The notes: a model not told the origin generated them from the letters alone. A DNA stretch of 64,000 bases from an uncultured Bacteroides sp. (GCA_949285025.1 CASDXG010000096.1:186001-250000); one strand, 5' to 3'; shown: positions 8,483 through 18,166, numbered from the stretch's first letter. Numbers and translations are program-made.

Positions 8483-10459
8483 GTGAATTTTCTGCATGGT
8501 TTTACATCGTATCCTTTATTCCGGCTGACGATTTCTTTGGCAGTCGGAATTTTTTTATCAGACAGGTTCCTGCCGGATTCTTCTCTTTTGACCCCCTGCT
8601 TTTGCGCGTTGATTGCCGGTGTTGTTGGCATGTTGCTTTTGTATTTTGTGAATGGCTTCCGTTTCCGTATGTTGTTCGGCTTTGTCTCATGCATAAGTTT
8701 TGCTTTATTAGGTTGTGTTTTGTTTATGATAAACCGTGATAAGGTGCGGTATGACTGGCCGGAGGGTGAATGTTGTTATACGGGGATTGTGGAAGATTTT
8801 CCACAGTACAAGGAAAAGACCAGGCGCTCTCTTGTGGAAATTTGTTCGGTAAAAAATGCGGAGACAAATGACTGGAAACCTGTAAACAGGAAAATTTACT
8901 TGTATTGGATGCCGGATTCATTGCGTCCGGATTTGACATGCGGCGGCAGTATTTGTTTTGTTGGCCGGGTAAAGTCTTCAGCGTCGTCTTATTCTTTTCC
9001 CGGATTTGACTATGGAAAATATATCGAACGGCAGGGAATAAGCGGAACCGCTTTGGCTTTTAGAGATAATTGGATTCGGCTTTCCGGAGGAAACCGCCTG
9101 ACGTTCCGTCAACAGGCATTGAATGTTCGTGAGAAGATTGTGGCTGTTTATGCAGGATGGGGCTTGAAAGAGGATGTCTTGGCAGTAATATCTGCATTGA
9201 CTGTCGGGGATAAAACCGGATTGACTGAGGAACTTAAAACCAATTATAATGCAGCAGGCACAAGTCATGTGCTGGCCTTGTCGGGACTTCATATAGGTAT
9301 CTTGTCGGTTATATTGACTTGGTTGTTGTTCCCATTGCGGTTGATTAAAGGAGGAAAATATATTATTGTTTTCTGCGTGATGGCATTACTTTGGGGATTT
9401 TCCCTGATGACGGGATTAAGTCCGTCCGTAGTCCGTGCGGTAACCATGTTTTCTTTTTATGTGATTGCCTCGTTGTTTTTAGACAATCGCTTCCCTGTTT
9501 TTTATGCATTGACACTGGCGGCGTTTCTGATGTTGATGTTTAATCCCACACTTCTGTTCGATGTTAGTTTTCAGTTGTCTTTTGTGGCTGTGGCTTCCAT
9601 TGTATTGTTTCTTCCTTTATTGACCAGGTTAGTTCCCGTCCGTAATGTTGTTGGGCGTTACATCTACTCGGCTATGGCTTTGTCTGTTTCGGCGCAATTG
9701 GGAACGCTTCCGTTTGTCCTTTACTATTTCGGGACATTCCCTACTTATTTCTTGCTGGCAAATCTTGTTGTCAGTCCATTATCAGTCTGTGTATTAGGGG
9801 GAACATTGGTCGCTTTGTGCCTGGACTGTTGTGGAATTCCGTCATCATTTGTCTCGTTCTTTGTGCAGATTCCGGCTTTTTCTGCCGAGTTGATGAATAA
9901 GACGATGGAATGGGTCAGACATTTGTCCGGCTCATATCTGACATCGGTATATTTTTCTTTTTTTCAGTCTGCACTGACATTGTTTGTGATTTTGATGGCC
10001 TATTGGTTCCTGATACGGCGTTCGCCAAAGAAAATGATTGCTCTTTTGCTGGCAATGAATGTGTTGGTTGCCGATTTTGTTCGCGGGAAGGTAAATCCAC
10101 CGCCAAGCCAATTGCATTTTTCTTCCTCATCGGTTTACGTATCTGAAGGGAAAACTGTTACAGAACAAACTTCAGAAACAGGGATAATGCAGGTACATGG
10201 CTTATATATTGGTTTGATGAATAATGAAAGTTGGTGCGATAAGTCTGCAGATAATCCGTTGGCATTAGATTATGTGTATATTACGCGCGGATTTAAAGGC
10301 TCCGTTGACATGCTTGAAACATTGTTTCTGATGAAACAGGTTGTGCTTGACGCTTCTTTGAGTGAGGCTTATAAATCGCTGTTGAAACAGCAGTGTGAAG
10401 ATCGGAATATCCCGTATGTGGAAATACCGGAAAACGGTTCTTATATTGTGACGTTGTGA
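8483..10459 (+). CDS. comEC: ComEC/Rec2-type DNA uptake channel protein lacking the metallo-beta-lactamase active site
   Basis: A polytopic inner-membrane protein of 658 residues that resembles the ComEC channel for single-stranded DNA in natural transformation. An N-terminal DUF4131-like OB region (about 30-180) is followed by the Competence domain with SHVLALSGLHIGIL near residue 260 and roughly ten membrane helices to about 520. The remaining tail of about 125 residues keeps strands such as LDYVYITRGFKGS but has no HxHxDH zinc motif, so it looks like a degenerate or shortened nuclease domain. The start is a GTG four bases after rpe; no upstream ATG is in frame. Confidence 0.85.
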   Translation: MNFLHGFTSYPLFRLTISLAVGIFLSDRFLPDSSLLTPCFCALIAGVVGMLLLYFVNGFRFRMLFGFVSCISFALLGCVLFMINRDKVRYDWPEGECCYTGIVEDFPQYKEKTRRSLVEICSVKNAETNDWKPVNRKIYLYWMPDSLRPDLTCGGSICFVGRVKSSASSYSFPGFDYGKYIERQGISGTALAFRDNWIRLSGGNRLTFRQQALNVREKIVAVYAGWGLKEDVLAVISALTVGDKTGLTEELKTNYNAAGTSHVLALSGLHIGILSVILTWLLFPLRLIKGGKYIIVFCVMALLWGFSLMTGLSPSVVRAVTMFSFYVIASLFLDNRFPVFYALTLAAFLMLMFNPTLLFDVSFQLSFVAVASIVLFLPLLTRLVPVRNVVGRYIYSAMALSVSAQLGTLPFVLYYFGTFPTYFLLANLVVSPLSVCVLGGTLVALCLDCCGIPSSFVSFFVQIPAFSAELMNKTMEWVRHLSGSYLTSVYFSFFQSALTLFVILMAYWFLIRRSPKKMIALLLAMNVLVADFVRGKVNPPPSQLHFSSSSVYVSEGKTVTEQTSETGIMQVHGLYIGLMNNESWCDKSADNPLALDYVYITRGFKGSVDMLETLFLMKQVVLDASLSEAYKSLLKQQCEDRNIPYVEIPENGSYIVTL

Positions 10460-10474
10460 ATAAAAAATAATTTG

Positions 10475-10482
10475 TAAATTTG
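10475..10482 (+). promoter_or_regulatory. -7 element for nrnA
   Basis: TAAATTTG is a perfect TAnnTTTG match just after the comEC stop and 21 bases before the nrnA start. A TTGTG-like stretch near 10454 is a weak -33 candidate. Confidence 0.55.
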
Positions 10483-10502
10483 CGTTTCAAAAAACAAGAA
10501 TT

Positions 10503-11540
10503 ATGTTATCGAAACTTATACGTCAGGCCGATATAGATAAGGTTGAAAAATATATAGCACGTGCAGACAGAATCGTGATTGTTAGCCATGTGTCTCCGGA
10601 TGGAGATGCATTGGGATCATCGCTGGGATTGAAGCATTTTTTGGAAAGACAGGGGAAAACTGTACATGTGATTATGCCGAATGCTTTTCCCGATTTCCTG
10701 CGTTGGATGCCTGGAGCGAAAGATGTGATCCGGTATGACAGGTATTCTGAGTTTGCCGATGAACTGATTTCTTTGGCAGATGTCATTTTTTGTCTTGACT
10801 TTAATGCACTTTCCCGTATAGACGCGATGGGCGATGCTGTGGAAAAATCGGAAGGGCGCAAGGTAATGATAGACCATCATCTTGACCCGGAACCGTTTTG
10901 TCGGGTAACAATATCCCATCCTGAAATATCTTCGACATCGGAATTGGTATTCCGGCTGATATGTTGTTTGGGATGTTTCGAGGATATTTCCCGTGAAACG
11001 GCTGAATGTATTTATACCGGCATGATGACGGATACCGGAGGATTTACGTATAATTCCAATAACCGGGAGATTTATTTTATCATAGGAGAGCTGTTATCCA
11101 AAGGCATTGATAAGGATGAAATTTATAGGAAAGTATTTAATACGTATTCGGAAGGGCGTTTGCGTTTGATGGGATATGTGCTTTATGAGAAAATGATCGT
11201 GTATCCTCAGTTTCGTTCCGCGCTGATCTCGTTGACAGATGCCGAGCAGAAAAAATTTCAATATGTAAAGGGAGATACGGAAGGTTTTGTAAATATGCCA
11301 TTGCAGATGAAAGGGATTTGTTTTTCTGTCTTCTTGCGTGAGGATGCGGAAAAGGGCATGATTAAAGTCTCATTACGTTCTGTGGGGGCATTCCCTTGCA
11401 ATAAAGTCGCAACAGAATTCTTTAATGGAGGAGGACATTTGAATGCTTCCGGCGGAGAATTCTATGGAACAATGGAGGATGCCGTAGAGAAATTTAAGAT
11501 GGCTTTGGTAAAATATGAGGATTTGCTGTTGAAAAATTAG
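10503..11540 (+). CDS. nrnA: DHH-family oligoribonuclease / 3'-phosphoadenosine-5'-phosphate phosphatase
   Basis: This 345-residue cytoplasmic phosphodiesterase trims short RNA oligomers and, in characterised relatives, dephosphorylates pAp. The DHH domain has the manganese-binding motifs VSHVSPDGDALGSSLGL near residue 28, a Asp in VIFCLDFNALSRID, and the name-giving DHHLDPE near residue 125. The C-terminal DHHA1 domain ends with the substrate-binding GGGHLNASGGEF near 310. It has its own promoter and is followed by the lipoprotein gene. Confidence 0.93.
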   Translation: MLSKLIRQADIDKVEKYIARADRIVIVSHVSPDGDALGSSLGLKHFLERQGKTVHVIMPNAFPDFLRWMPGAKDVIRYDRYSEFADELISLADVIFCLDFNALSRIDAMGDAVEKSEGRKVMIDHHLDPEPFCRVTISHPEISSTSELVFRLICCLGCFEDISRETAECIYTGMMTDTGGFTYNSNNREIYFIIGELLSKGIDKDEIYRKVFNTYSEGRLRLMGYVLYEKMIVYPQFRSALISLTDAEQKKFQYVKGDTEGFVNMPLQMKGICFSVFLREDAEKGMIKVSLRSVGAFPCNKVATEFFNGGGHLNASGGEFYGTMEDAVEKFKMALVKYEDLLLKN

Positions 11541-11584
11541 TTATAATATACGTGAAAATAGTGTAGATGAATCGGATGTTTTAT

Positions 11585-11592
11585 TACTTTTG
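11585..11592 (+). promoter_or_regulatory. -7 element for the DUF4827-like gene
   Basis: TACTTTTG is a perfect TAnnTTTG match 20 bases upstream of the ATG at 11613. Confidence 0.5.
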
Positions 11593-11612
11593 CTCCGGAA
11601 AATAATGAAAGA

Positions 11613-12275
11613 ATGAAAACTATAAGTTATTATTTACTCCTTGTTGTATCGGTAATGTGCGGTTTGCAGAGTTGTGATGACAGCAAAACTTATGCGGAAA
11701 TGCGTGAAGAGGAAGAAGATGCAATTAATGCTTATATTACCCGTAACAATATAAGTGTGATTTCTCAAAGCGAGTTTGAGCGGGATTCCATTACAGAAGA
11801 AAATGAATATGTCTTGTTGGATGAAAGCGGCATTTATATGCATATTGATCAGATAGGGCAAGGAACAGAAGTCCTTGAGGACGGGAATTATACCATTCTA
11901 ACCCGTTTCATGGAGATTGCCCTGCAGGAACGTTCCGAGATGTTCCATTTGGGCGATACGCTTGTGGCAAATATGCGGATGAACGGTTATCCGTCTTTGC
12001 AGACGAATCCGGAAGAACTTATGGTTACCATTGCTGACGGGGCTTATTCAGCAACCTTTGGGCGTTACCAATATTCCCTGATGTATACTTCTTATCAGAG
12101 CACGGCCGTTCCTTCCGGATGGCTTGTTCCTTTGCGGTATTTACGGCCTACCCGTACACAGTCTTCATCGGATGTGGCAAGAGTGAAGTTGATTGTTCCT
12201 CATGATCAAGGAACGACCAATGCTTCCCGCTATGTTTATCCGTGTTTTTATGAGTTAACTTATAACATGCGATAA
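11613..12275 (+). CDS. DUF4827-like lipoprotein
   Basis: A 220-residue exported lipoprotein; residues 5-20 are hydrophobic and Cys21 (GLQSCDD) fits a lipobox. The pattern of a short helical segment (MREEEEDAINAYITRNNI) followed by YVLLDESGIYMHIDQIGQG and a beta-rich C-terminus resembles the DUF4827 family of Bacteroidales, which looks like a remote relative of FKBP-type peptidyl-prolyl isomerases; I base this on recall and no isomerase activity is implied. It lies 11 bases upstream of glmM, and the same neighbourhood is common in the order, but the link is not explained. Confidence 0.65.
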   Translation: MKTISYYLLLVVSVMCGLQSCDDSKTYAEMREEEEDAINAYITRNNISVISQSEFERDSITEENEYVLLDESGIYMHIDQIGQGTEVLEDGNYTILTRFMEIALQERSEMFHLGDTLVANMRMNGYPSLQTNPEELMVTIADGAYSATFGRYQYSLMYTSYQSTAVPSGWLVPLRYLRPTRTQSSSDVARVKLIVPHDQGTTNASRYVYPCFYELTYNMR

Positions 12276-12286
12276 AGTATTCTTTT

Positions 12287-13675
12287 ATGACGTTGATAAA
12301 GTCTATTTCCGGAATTCGTGGTACCATCGGAGGCGTACCGGGAGAGGGGTTGACTCCGATCGATATTGTTAAATTCACAGCTGCTTATGCAGAGTTGATA
12401 CGTCGTCGGGGAACCGGAGGGAAGAACCGGATAATTGTAGGACGGGATGCTCGTATCTCCGGTGGAATGGTGAAAGATCTTGTTTGCGGCACTTTGTTGG
12501 GAATGGGATTTGATGTCGTAAATATAGGACTTGCCTCTACACCAACAACAGAAATGGCTGTGGTCTTGTCGGGTGCATGCGGAGGCATTATTCTTACGGC
12601 AAGTCATAATCCGAAGCAGTGGAATGCCTTGAAATTGTTGAATGAACAAGGCGAATTCCTGAATGCTGAGGATGGAAAAGAATTACTTTCCATTGCCGAG
12701 TCTGAAACATTTGTTTTTTCCGATATTGACAAGTTGGGAAAATATACGGAAGACGATTCATTTGCGCAAAAACATATAGACCGCATATTGGCTTTGCCCT
12801 TAGTCGATGTGGAAGCTATCCGTAAGGCTGATTTACATGTTGCAATCGATTGTGTGAATTCTGTGGGAGGTATTGTTCTGCCTCTTTTGTTGGAGCAATT
12901 GGGAGTAAGGCATGTCGATAAACTTTATTGCGAACCAAGCGGCGATTTTCAGCACAATCCTGAACCATTGGAACGGAATCTTATCGATATTATGCGCTTT
13001 ATGGCTGGGGGAAAGAACGATGTCGCTTTTGTAGTAGACCCGGATGTTGACCGATTAGCTGTTATATGCGAGGACGGAAAGATGTACGGTGAGGAATACA
13101 CATTAGTAACTGTTGCCGATTATATATTGAAGCATACGCCAGGAAATACCGTATCAAATTTAAGTTCCACACGTGCTTTAAGTGATGTAACCCGACGTTA
13201 TGGGATGGAATATAATGCCTCTGCAGTGGGAGAAGTCAATGTTGTAGAGATGATGAAGCGTACGCATGCCGTGATTGGCGGCGAGGGGAATGGCGGGGTT
13301 ATTTATCCTGAATTACATTACGGGCGCGATGCTTTGGTCGGTATTGCTTTGTTCCTTAGTCATCTTGCTCACGAAAAAAAGACCGTAAGTGAGTTACGTA
13401 CCGGCTATCCGAATTACTTCATGGCAAAGAATCGCATAGAACTTACGGAAGGAACAAACGTTGATGCGATTCTGGAGAAGCTGAAGGAGCGGTATAAAGA
13501 TGAAAAAATAACGGATATTGATGGTGTGAAAATAGATTTTCCGTCTCAATGGGTTCATTTGCGGAAAAGCAATACAGAACCGATTATCAGGGTTTATTCG
13601 GAAGCTGAGACTCAAGAGGCTGCCGACATGTTGGGAAAAGAAATAATGAATGTTGTAATCCAGTTGACAAAATAA
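12287..13675 (+). CDS. glmM: phosphoglucosamine mutase (phosphohexomutase family)
   Basis: It converts glucosamine 6-phosphate to glucosamine 1-phosphate for UDP-GlcNAc, needed for peptidoglycan and lipid A. The four-domain phosphohexomutase layout is visible: ILTASHNPKQWNALK with the phosphorylated Ser near residue 104, the metal loop DPDVDRLAVI near 248, the sugar-binding GGEGNGGVIYPEL near 332, and the phosphate-binding RKSNTEPIIRVYSEA near 425. GlmM is favoured over phosphomannomutase by length (462) and by its use in Bacteroidales, but substrate is not proven by sequence. A terminator follows. Confidence 0.85.
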   Translation: MTLIKSISGIRGTIGGVPGEGLTPIDIVKFTAAYAELIRRRGTGGKNRIIVGRDARISGGMVKDLVCGTLLGMGFDVVNIGLASTPTTEMAVVLSGACGGIILTASHNPKQWNALKLLNEQGEFLNAEDGKELLSIAESETFVFSDIDKLGKYTEDDSFAQKHIDRILALPLVDVEAIRKADLHVAIDCVNSVGGIVLPLLLEQLGVRHVDKLYCEPSGDFQHNPEPLERNLIDIMRFMAGGKNDVAFVVDPDVDRLAVICEDGKMYGEEYTLVTVADYILKHTPGNTVSNLSSTRALSDVTRRYGMEYNASAVGEVNVVEMMKRTHAVIGGEGNGGVIYPELHYGRDALVGIALFLSHLAHEKKTVSELRTGYPNYFMAKNRIELTEGTNVDAILEKLKERYKDEKITDIDGVKIDFPSQWVHLRKSNTEPIIRVYSEAETQEAADMLGKEIMNVVIQLTK

Positions 13676-13696
13676 TCTAAAATAAATATAAGGTAT

Positions 13697-13724
13697 AAGC
13701 GTTTCTTTATTTTGAAACGCTTTT
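13697..13724 (+). terminator. terminator after glmM
   Basis: AAGCGTTTC and GAAACGCTT form a 9-bp stem with an 8-base loop followed by TTTT. It lies 27 bases before the mannosidase start. Confidence 0.75.
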
Positions 13725-13750
13725 GCCGTTTTCTGAAAAACTATTATCGT

Positions 13751-16078
13751 ATGAAAAAAATCTTTCTTTCAATTGTACTGGGAGTTGCTTGTTTGGCAGC
13801 GAATGCACAGCAACAAGTATCCTCTTACGTAAATCCGATGATCGGAACAAATGGCATGGGACATACATTTCCCGGAGCATGTGTTCCTTTTGGAATCGTG
13901 CAGTTAAGTCCGGATACCGACACCATTCCTCAGAACATCGATGGACGTTATGTCGGAAAAGTCTATGAATACTGTGCCGGATATCAGTATCGTGACAAAA
14001 CAATCGTAGGATTCAGTCACACACATCTTAGCGGAACCGGACATTCCGACTTAGGCGATATTCTTATTATGCCCGTAACGGGTGAGTTAAAGCTGAATCC
14101 CGGTACGGCAGATAATCCCGACAGCGGTTATCGCTCACGCTATTCTCATGATACGGAGAAGTCGGTTCCCGGATATTATGAAGTGATGTTGGACGACTAT
14201 CGTATCAAGGCCCAGCTGACAGCGACACAGCGTGTCGGTGTGCATAAGTATACTTTCCCGGAGAAGAACGGACGTATTTTATTAGACCTGATACATGGTA
14301 TTTATAATTACGACGGGAAAACTTTATGGGCTACTATGCGTGTGGAGAATGAACGTCTTATTACAGGCTATCGCATAACGAACGGTTGGGCGCGTACAAA
14401 CTATACGTATTTTGCAATTTCTTTGTCGGAACCGATTAAAAACTACGGTTATCAGGACAGGGAAAAGGTATTGTATAACGGTTTCTGGCGTAAGTTTAAT
14501 TTAAACCGCAACTTCCCTGATATGGCAGGACGCAAATTGGTCGGCTATTTTGACTTTGATTTACCCGAGACGAAAGAGCTTGTAGTGAAAGTTGCATTGT
14601 CGGGAGTCAGCACAGAGGGTGCCATAAAAAATCTGATGGCGGAGGCCGGAGATAAGAGCTTCGAGGATATCCGTCGTGAGGCTTCTGCAACATGGGAGAA
14701 AGAGCTGGAGAATATTCAGGTAGAAGGAACCCCCGATCAATTGGCGATGATTTATACTTCGTATTATCATACCCTGATTAATCCGTCTGTTTATATGGAT
14801 GTGGACGGGAAATATCGCGGTTCAGACCAGAGCATACATCAGGCCGACGGTTTCAATAACTATACGATTTTCTCATTGTGGGATACTTATCGTGCAGAAC
14901 ATCCTTTCCTTAATCTGATGAAGAACAATCAGAATGCCGATATGGTGCAGTCGATGGTGAAACATTGGGAGCAGAGTCCGTTGAGTCTGTTGCCGATGTG
15001 GAGTCTGATGGGCAACGAAGGTTGGTGCATGACCGGTTATCATGCTGCCCCTGTATTGGGAGATGCTGTGATAAAAGGGGCGGCTGTGAATGCCGATGCT
15101 GCTTTACAGGCAATGGAAACAACGGGAACGTCAAAATGGATGGAAGGCATGAGCGATTACATGCGTCTGGGCTATGTGCCTTTCGATAAGTGCGGAACTG
15201 CCGCATCGACCACGTTGGAATATGCATTTGATGACTTTACCGTTTACCGTGTGGCCGAATATTTAGGTAGAAAAGACGTGGCCGATGAATTTAAGAAACG
15301 CGCGTTGAACTATCGGAATGTATTCGATTCAGAGCTCGGACTGGTTCGTCCGAAATATACCGACGGCTCGTTTAAGAAAAATTTTGACCCGCTCCAGACC
15401 AGCGGAGAGGGATTCATTGAAGGAAACTCATTGAACTTCTCATTCCATGTGCCGCACGATGTGTTCGGCTTGATTCAGTGCATGGGAGGCGAGCAGAAGT
15501 TTATCGAGCGTCTGGACGAGTTGTTTAATATGCATCTTCCCGAAAAATATTACGAACATAACGAAGATATTACGGAAGAATGCCTGTTGGGCGGTTATGT
15601 TCACGGGAATGAGCCGAGTCATCACATCCCTTATTTGTATGTATGGACGGGACAACCGTGGAAGACGCAGTATTGGGTGCGTGAAATCATGAACCGCATG
15701 TATCGGAACAACATCAACGGATTGAGCGGAAATGATGACTGCGGGCAGATGTCGGCGTGGTATTTGTTTACAGCAATGGGATTCTATCCGGTATGTCCCG
15801 GAACAGATCAGTATGTATTGGGCGCACCTTATGTTCCGTATATGAAGCTGACTTTGCCCAACGGCAAGACCTTTGAGATAAAAGCACCGAAGGTCAGCGA
15901 TAAAAACCGTTACGTGAAATCTGTGAAATTAAACGGAAAGACATACGATAAAATGTATATTACTCACGGAGATATCCTGAAAGGCGGTGTGCTGGAATTT
16001 GTTATGGACAGCAATCCGAACAAAAAACGTGGGCAAGATATCGAGACGAAACCTTATTCATTAACAACTAAAAATTAA
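13751..16078 (+). CDS. GH92 alpha-mannosidase, exported
   Basis: A 775-residue calcium-dependent exo-alpha-mannosidase that would trim N-glycans or yeast mannan. It starts with a signal peptide (IFLSIVLGVACLAANAQ) and then the GH92 N-terminal beta-sandwich beginning YVNPMIGTNGMGHTFPGACVPFG. The (alpha/alpha)6 catalytic domain carries YVHGNEPSHHIPYLY near 620, with the Glu that acts as acid in studied GH92 enzymes, and GNDDCGQMSAWYLF near 660, with the Asp pair of the base. Specificity (alpha-1,2, 1,3 or 1,4) is not readable. The ATG at 13751 gives the signal peptide directly. It heads a two-gene unit with the peptidase. Confidence 0.93.
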   Translation: MKKIFLSIVLGVACLAANAQQQVSSYVNPMIGTNGMGHTFPGACVPFGIVQLSPDTDTIPQNIDGRYVGKVYEYCAGYQYRDKTIVGFSHTHLSGTGHSDLGDILIMPVTGELKLNPGTADNPDSGYRSRYSHDTEKSVPGYYEVMLDDYRIKAQLTATQRVGVHKYTFPEKNGRILLDLIHGIYNYDGKTLWATMRVENERLITGYRITNGWARTNYTYFAISLSEPIKNYGYQDREKVLYNGFWRKFNLNRNFPDMAGRKLVGYFDFDLPETKELVVKVALSGVSTEGAIKNLMAEAGDKSFEDIRREASATWEKELENIQVEGTPDQLAMIYTSYYHTLINPSVYMDVDGKYRGSDQSIHQADGFNNYTIFSLWDTYRAEHPFLNLMKNNQNADMVQSMVKHWEQSPLSLLPMWSLMGNEGWCMTGYHAAPVLGDAVIKGAAVNADAALQAMETTGTSKWMEGMSDYMRLGYVPFDKCGTAASTTLEYAFDDFTVYRVAEYLGRKDVADEFKKRALNYRNVFDSELGLVRPKYTDGSFKKNFDPLQTSGEGFIEGNSLNFSFHVPHDVFGLIQCMGGEQKFIERLDELFNMHLPEKYYEHNEDITEECLLGGYVHGNEPSHHIPYLYVWTGQPWKTQYWVREIMNRMYRNNINGLSGNDDCGQMSAWYLFTAMGFYPVCPGTDQYVLGAPYVPYMKLTLPNGKTFEIKAPKVSDKNRYVKSVKLNGKTYDKMYITHGDILKGGVLEFVMDSNPNKKRGQDIETKPYSLTTKN

Positions 16079-16089
16079 ATAACACAAAG

Positions 16090-16929
16090 ATGAAAAAGAA
16101 TGTTTATGTGCTTGCTTCTTTCCTGAGCATAGCATTGGCAGGCGGAATGATGACATCATGCGCCGGAAATCAAAACAAAAAAGAGGCTGCGGCTGCGGCA
16201 GAAGTAACAGAGGCGAAGTCAATCAATCCTGCATGGAATACTTATAATGTAGGTGAAATTATCTTCGAGGATAAAGCTCCCGATACGGAAGGTTCTAAAA
16301 TTTATCACGCAATCATTACCGATCCGAAGTCATATATCGAAGAAAAAGCCCGCATCGTTTTGAATACGCTTTACTTCTCTCCCGAAGACAGTATTCCCCA
16401 TTGCAACCAGATACACTATACTTTGGAGGATATCAAAGGTATCTCTGCAAAAGGCGGCGGCAATGGTTTCGTGAGCATTTTCTATAGTACGAGACATATT
16501 GAGAATTCTTTTGTGAACAACGATACGACAAAATTGCATTATGAAACGACGGGTGTATTGCTGCATGAGCTTACTCACGCATTCCAACTCGAACCGCAAG
16601 GTATCGGAACTTACGGAACGAACAAGACGAACTGGGCGTTTATCGAAGGTATGGCCGATGCTGTGCGCGTAGATAACGGTTATTTCGGTCCGAACGACCG
16701 TCCGAAAGGCGGAAATTACATGGACGGTTACCGTCACTGCGGTTTCTTCTTGGTTTGGTTGAAGAATGAAAAAGCAAAAGACCCCGATTTCTTGCGTAAG
16801 TTCAACCGCACGGCTTTGGAAGTAATTCCTTGGTCTTTCGATGGCGCTATCAAGAAAGTGATGGGTGAACAATACAATATCGACGATCTTTGGAAAGAAT
16901 ATATGAAAGCTATGGGTGACGAACAATAA
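16090..16929 (+). CDS. basic-secretory-protein-type metallopeptidase, lipoprotein
   Basis: A 279-residue exported lipoprotein with Cys24 in MMTSCAGN. The core shows a HExxH zinc motif, LLHELTHAFQLEPQG near residue 160, and downstream FIEGMADAVRVDNGYFG, a pattern I associate with the plant basic secretory protein (BSP) peptidase family, which is also found in Bacteroidota. Eleven bases separate it from the GH92 gene, so the pair could act together on glycoproteins, one removing mannose and the other cutting the protein; that cooperation is inferred. An Ala/Lys-rich linker follows the lipid anchor. Confidence 0.8.
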   Translation: MKKNVYVLASFLSIALAGGMMTSCAGNQNKKEAAAAAEVTEAKSINPAWNTYNVGEIIFEDKAPDTEGSKIYHAIITDPKSYIEEKARIVLNTLYFSPEDSIPHCNQIHYTLEDIKGISAKGGGNGFVSIFYSTRHIENSFVNNDTTKLHYETTGVLLHELTHAFQLEPQGIGTYGTNKTNWAFIEGMADAVRVDNGYFGPNDRPKGGNYMDGYRHCGFFLVWLKNEKAKDPDFLRKFNRTALEVIPWSFDGAIKKVMGEQYNIDDLWKEYMKAMGDEQ

Positions 16930-16954
16930 GGCGTTCATCCCGAAGAAATTCCGT

Positions 16955-16994
16955 ACTCCCGCATGTGATGAAAATCATGTGCGGGAGTTTTTTT
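16955..16994 (+). terminator. terminator after the peptidase gene
   Basis: ACTCCCGCA at 16955-16963 pairs with TGCGGGAGT at 16980-16988, followed by a run of Ts. It separates this operon from the convergent hemW. Confidence 0.8.
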
Positions 16995-17005
16995 GTGTTC
17001 TTGTT

Positions 17006-18139
17006 TCAGTCCTCTACCCAAAGCATGTCGCTCATGATGCCGTCGGAAACGAAGATTCCGCTTCCCGTAAGGCGGAGGAAACCGTCTTTTATTTCCAGTT
17101 TGTGCTCATTCACGTAAGGCTTTGCCATGCGCAGGCAGTACGAACGGAGCGGTTCTCCGAATTCCTCTCTCAGTCTATCCAGCGGCATTCCCCGCGAGGT
17201 GCGGAGTGTGGTGATGACGAAATCGTTATATCGTGTATAAAGATTGAGTTCTTCTATTTCATATTCGGGTGTTTCCTGTTCCATACCCGCTATGTATTTT
17301 TCTAAAGAAGCGATGTTCCATTGTCTGGACGTGCCGTTGTAGGAATGGGCGGAGGCGCCGCATCCCAAGTAAAGACTTTCGTCCCAATATCCGGAGTTAT
17401 GGCGGGAGTGATAGCCGGGAAGGCAGAAATTGGATATTTCGTAGTGTCGGTATCCTTGTGATTTGAGCGTGCGGATGAGCATGGAAAAGAACGTAAGACT
17501 CAATTCCTCATCGGTTTCCTCTACAGCGTGCTTCTCTTTTAATTTCCAAAGCGAAGTGTTTTCTTCATAAATCAGGTGATAGGCAGAAATATGTTCGGGG
17601 CGCAGGGCAAGTGCCTGACGCAGATCATACTCCCAGTCTTTCGCCGTTTCTTCCGGAAGCCCGTATATCAGGTCGATACTGATATTGTCGAATCCGGCAC
17701 GGCGACAATTCTTGAAGGCATCTACAGCCTGTTGTGCCGTGTGGCGGCGCTGTAAGAATTGCAGCCTTTTTTCGTTAAATGTCTGGATACCCATGCTCAG
17801 TCGGTTGAAAGGAAAAGAGCGGAGCATGGAAATATATGCCGGGTTCAGGTCATCCGGATTGGCCTCTATCGTGATTTCGGCACCGTCTTTTATGCAGAAG
17901 TTAGCATACAGCGTTTGAAATATTTTCTCGAAATCTTCGGCATTCAGTTGCGAAGGCGTTCCTCCTCCGAAGTAAACGGTCTGAATTTCTTCATCATTCA
18001 GATAGTTTTTCCGTTGCTGTATTTCCCGGCAGAGAGCGGAAATGTAGGCTGTTTTCTTTTCGCTTTGTGTGGATGAAAAGAAGTCGCAATAGATGCATCG
18101 CCGTTTGCAAAAAGGGATGTGAAGATAAATTCCGGCCAT
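17006..18139 (-). CDS. hemW: radical SAM heme chaperone HemW
   Basis: A 377-residue radical SAM protein formerly annotated as coproporphyrinogen III oxidase. The N-terminus MAGIYLHIPFCKRRCIYCDFFS contains the CxxxCxxCxF cluster motif; the Phe in place of a fourth Cys separates HemW from HemN. GGGTPSQL, TIEANPD and the HemN C-terminal domain (GYRHYEISNF and later NDFVITTLRTSRGMPL) follow. In other bacteria HemW inserts heme into respiratory enzymes. I choose the start at 18139 because a consensus -7 element at 18159-18166 lies directly upstream and the family begins here. Confidence 0.93.
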   Translation of the reverse strand: MAGIYLHIPFCKRRCIYCDFFSSTQSEKKTAYISALCREIQQRKNYLNDEEIQTVYFGGGTPSQLNAEDFEKIFQTLYANFCIKDGAEITIEANPDDLNPAYISMLRSFPFNRLSMGIQTFNEKRLQFLQRRHTAQQAVDAFKNCRRAGFDNISIDLIYGLPEETAKDWEYDLRQALALRPEHISAYHLIYEENTSLWKLKEKHAVEETDEELSLTFFSMLIRTLKSQGYRHYEISNFCLPGYHSRHNSGYWDESLYLGCGASAHSYNGTSRQWNIASLEKYIAGMEQETPEYEIEELNLYTRYNDFVITTLRTSRGMPLDRLREEFGEPLRSYCLRMAKPYVNEHKLEIKDGFLRLTGSGIFVSDGIMSDMLWVED

Positions 18140-18158
18140 ATCGGGAACGATTTTGTTG

Positions 18159-18166
18159 CAAAGATA
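18159..18166 (-). promoter_or_regulatory. -7 element for hemW
   Basis: The minus strand reads TATCTTTG, a perfect TAnnTTTG, 20 bases upstream of the hemW ATG. It supports the shorter hemW start. Confidence 0.55.

Noticed and set aside
16330-16938. A 202-codon minus-strand frame across the metallopeptidase gene
   Set aside because: It fully overlaps a gene with signal peptide and HExxH motif on the other strand, and would start downstream of no promoter.
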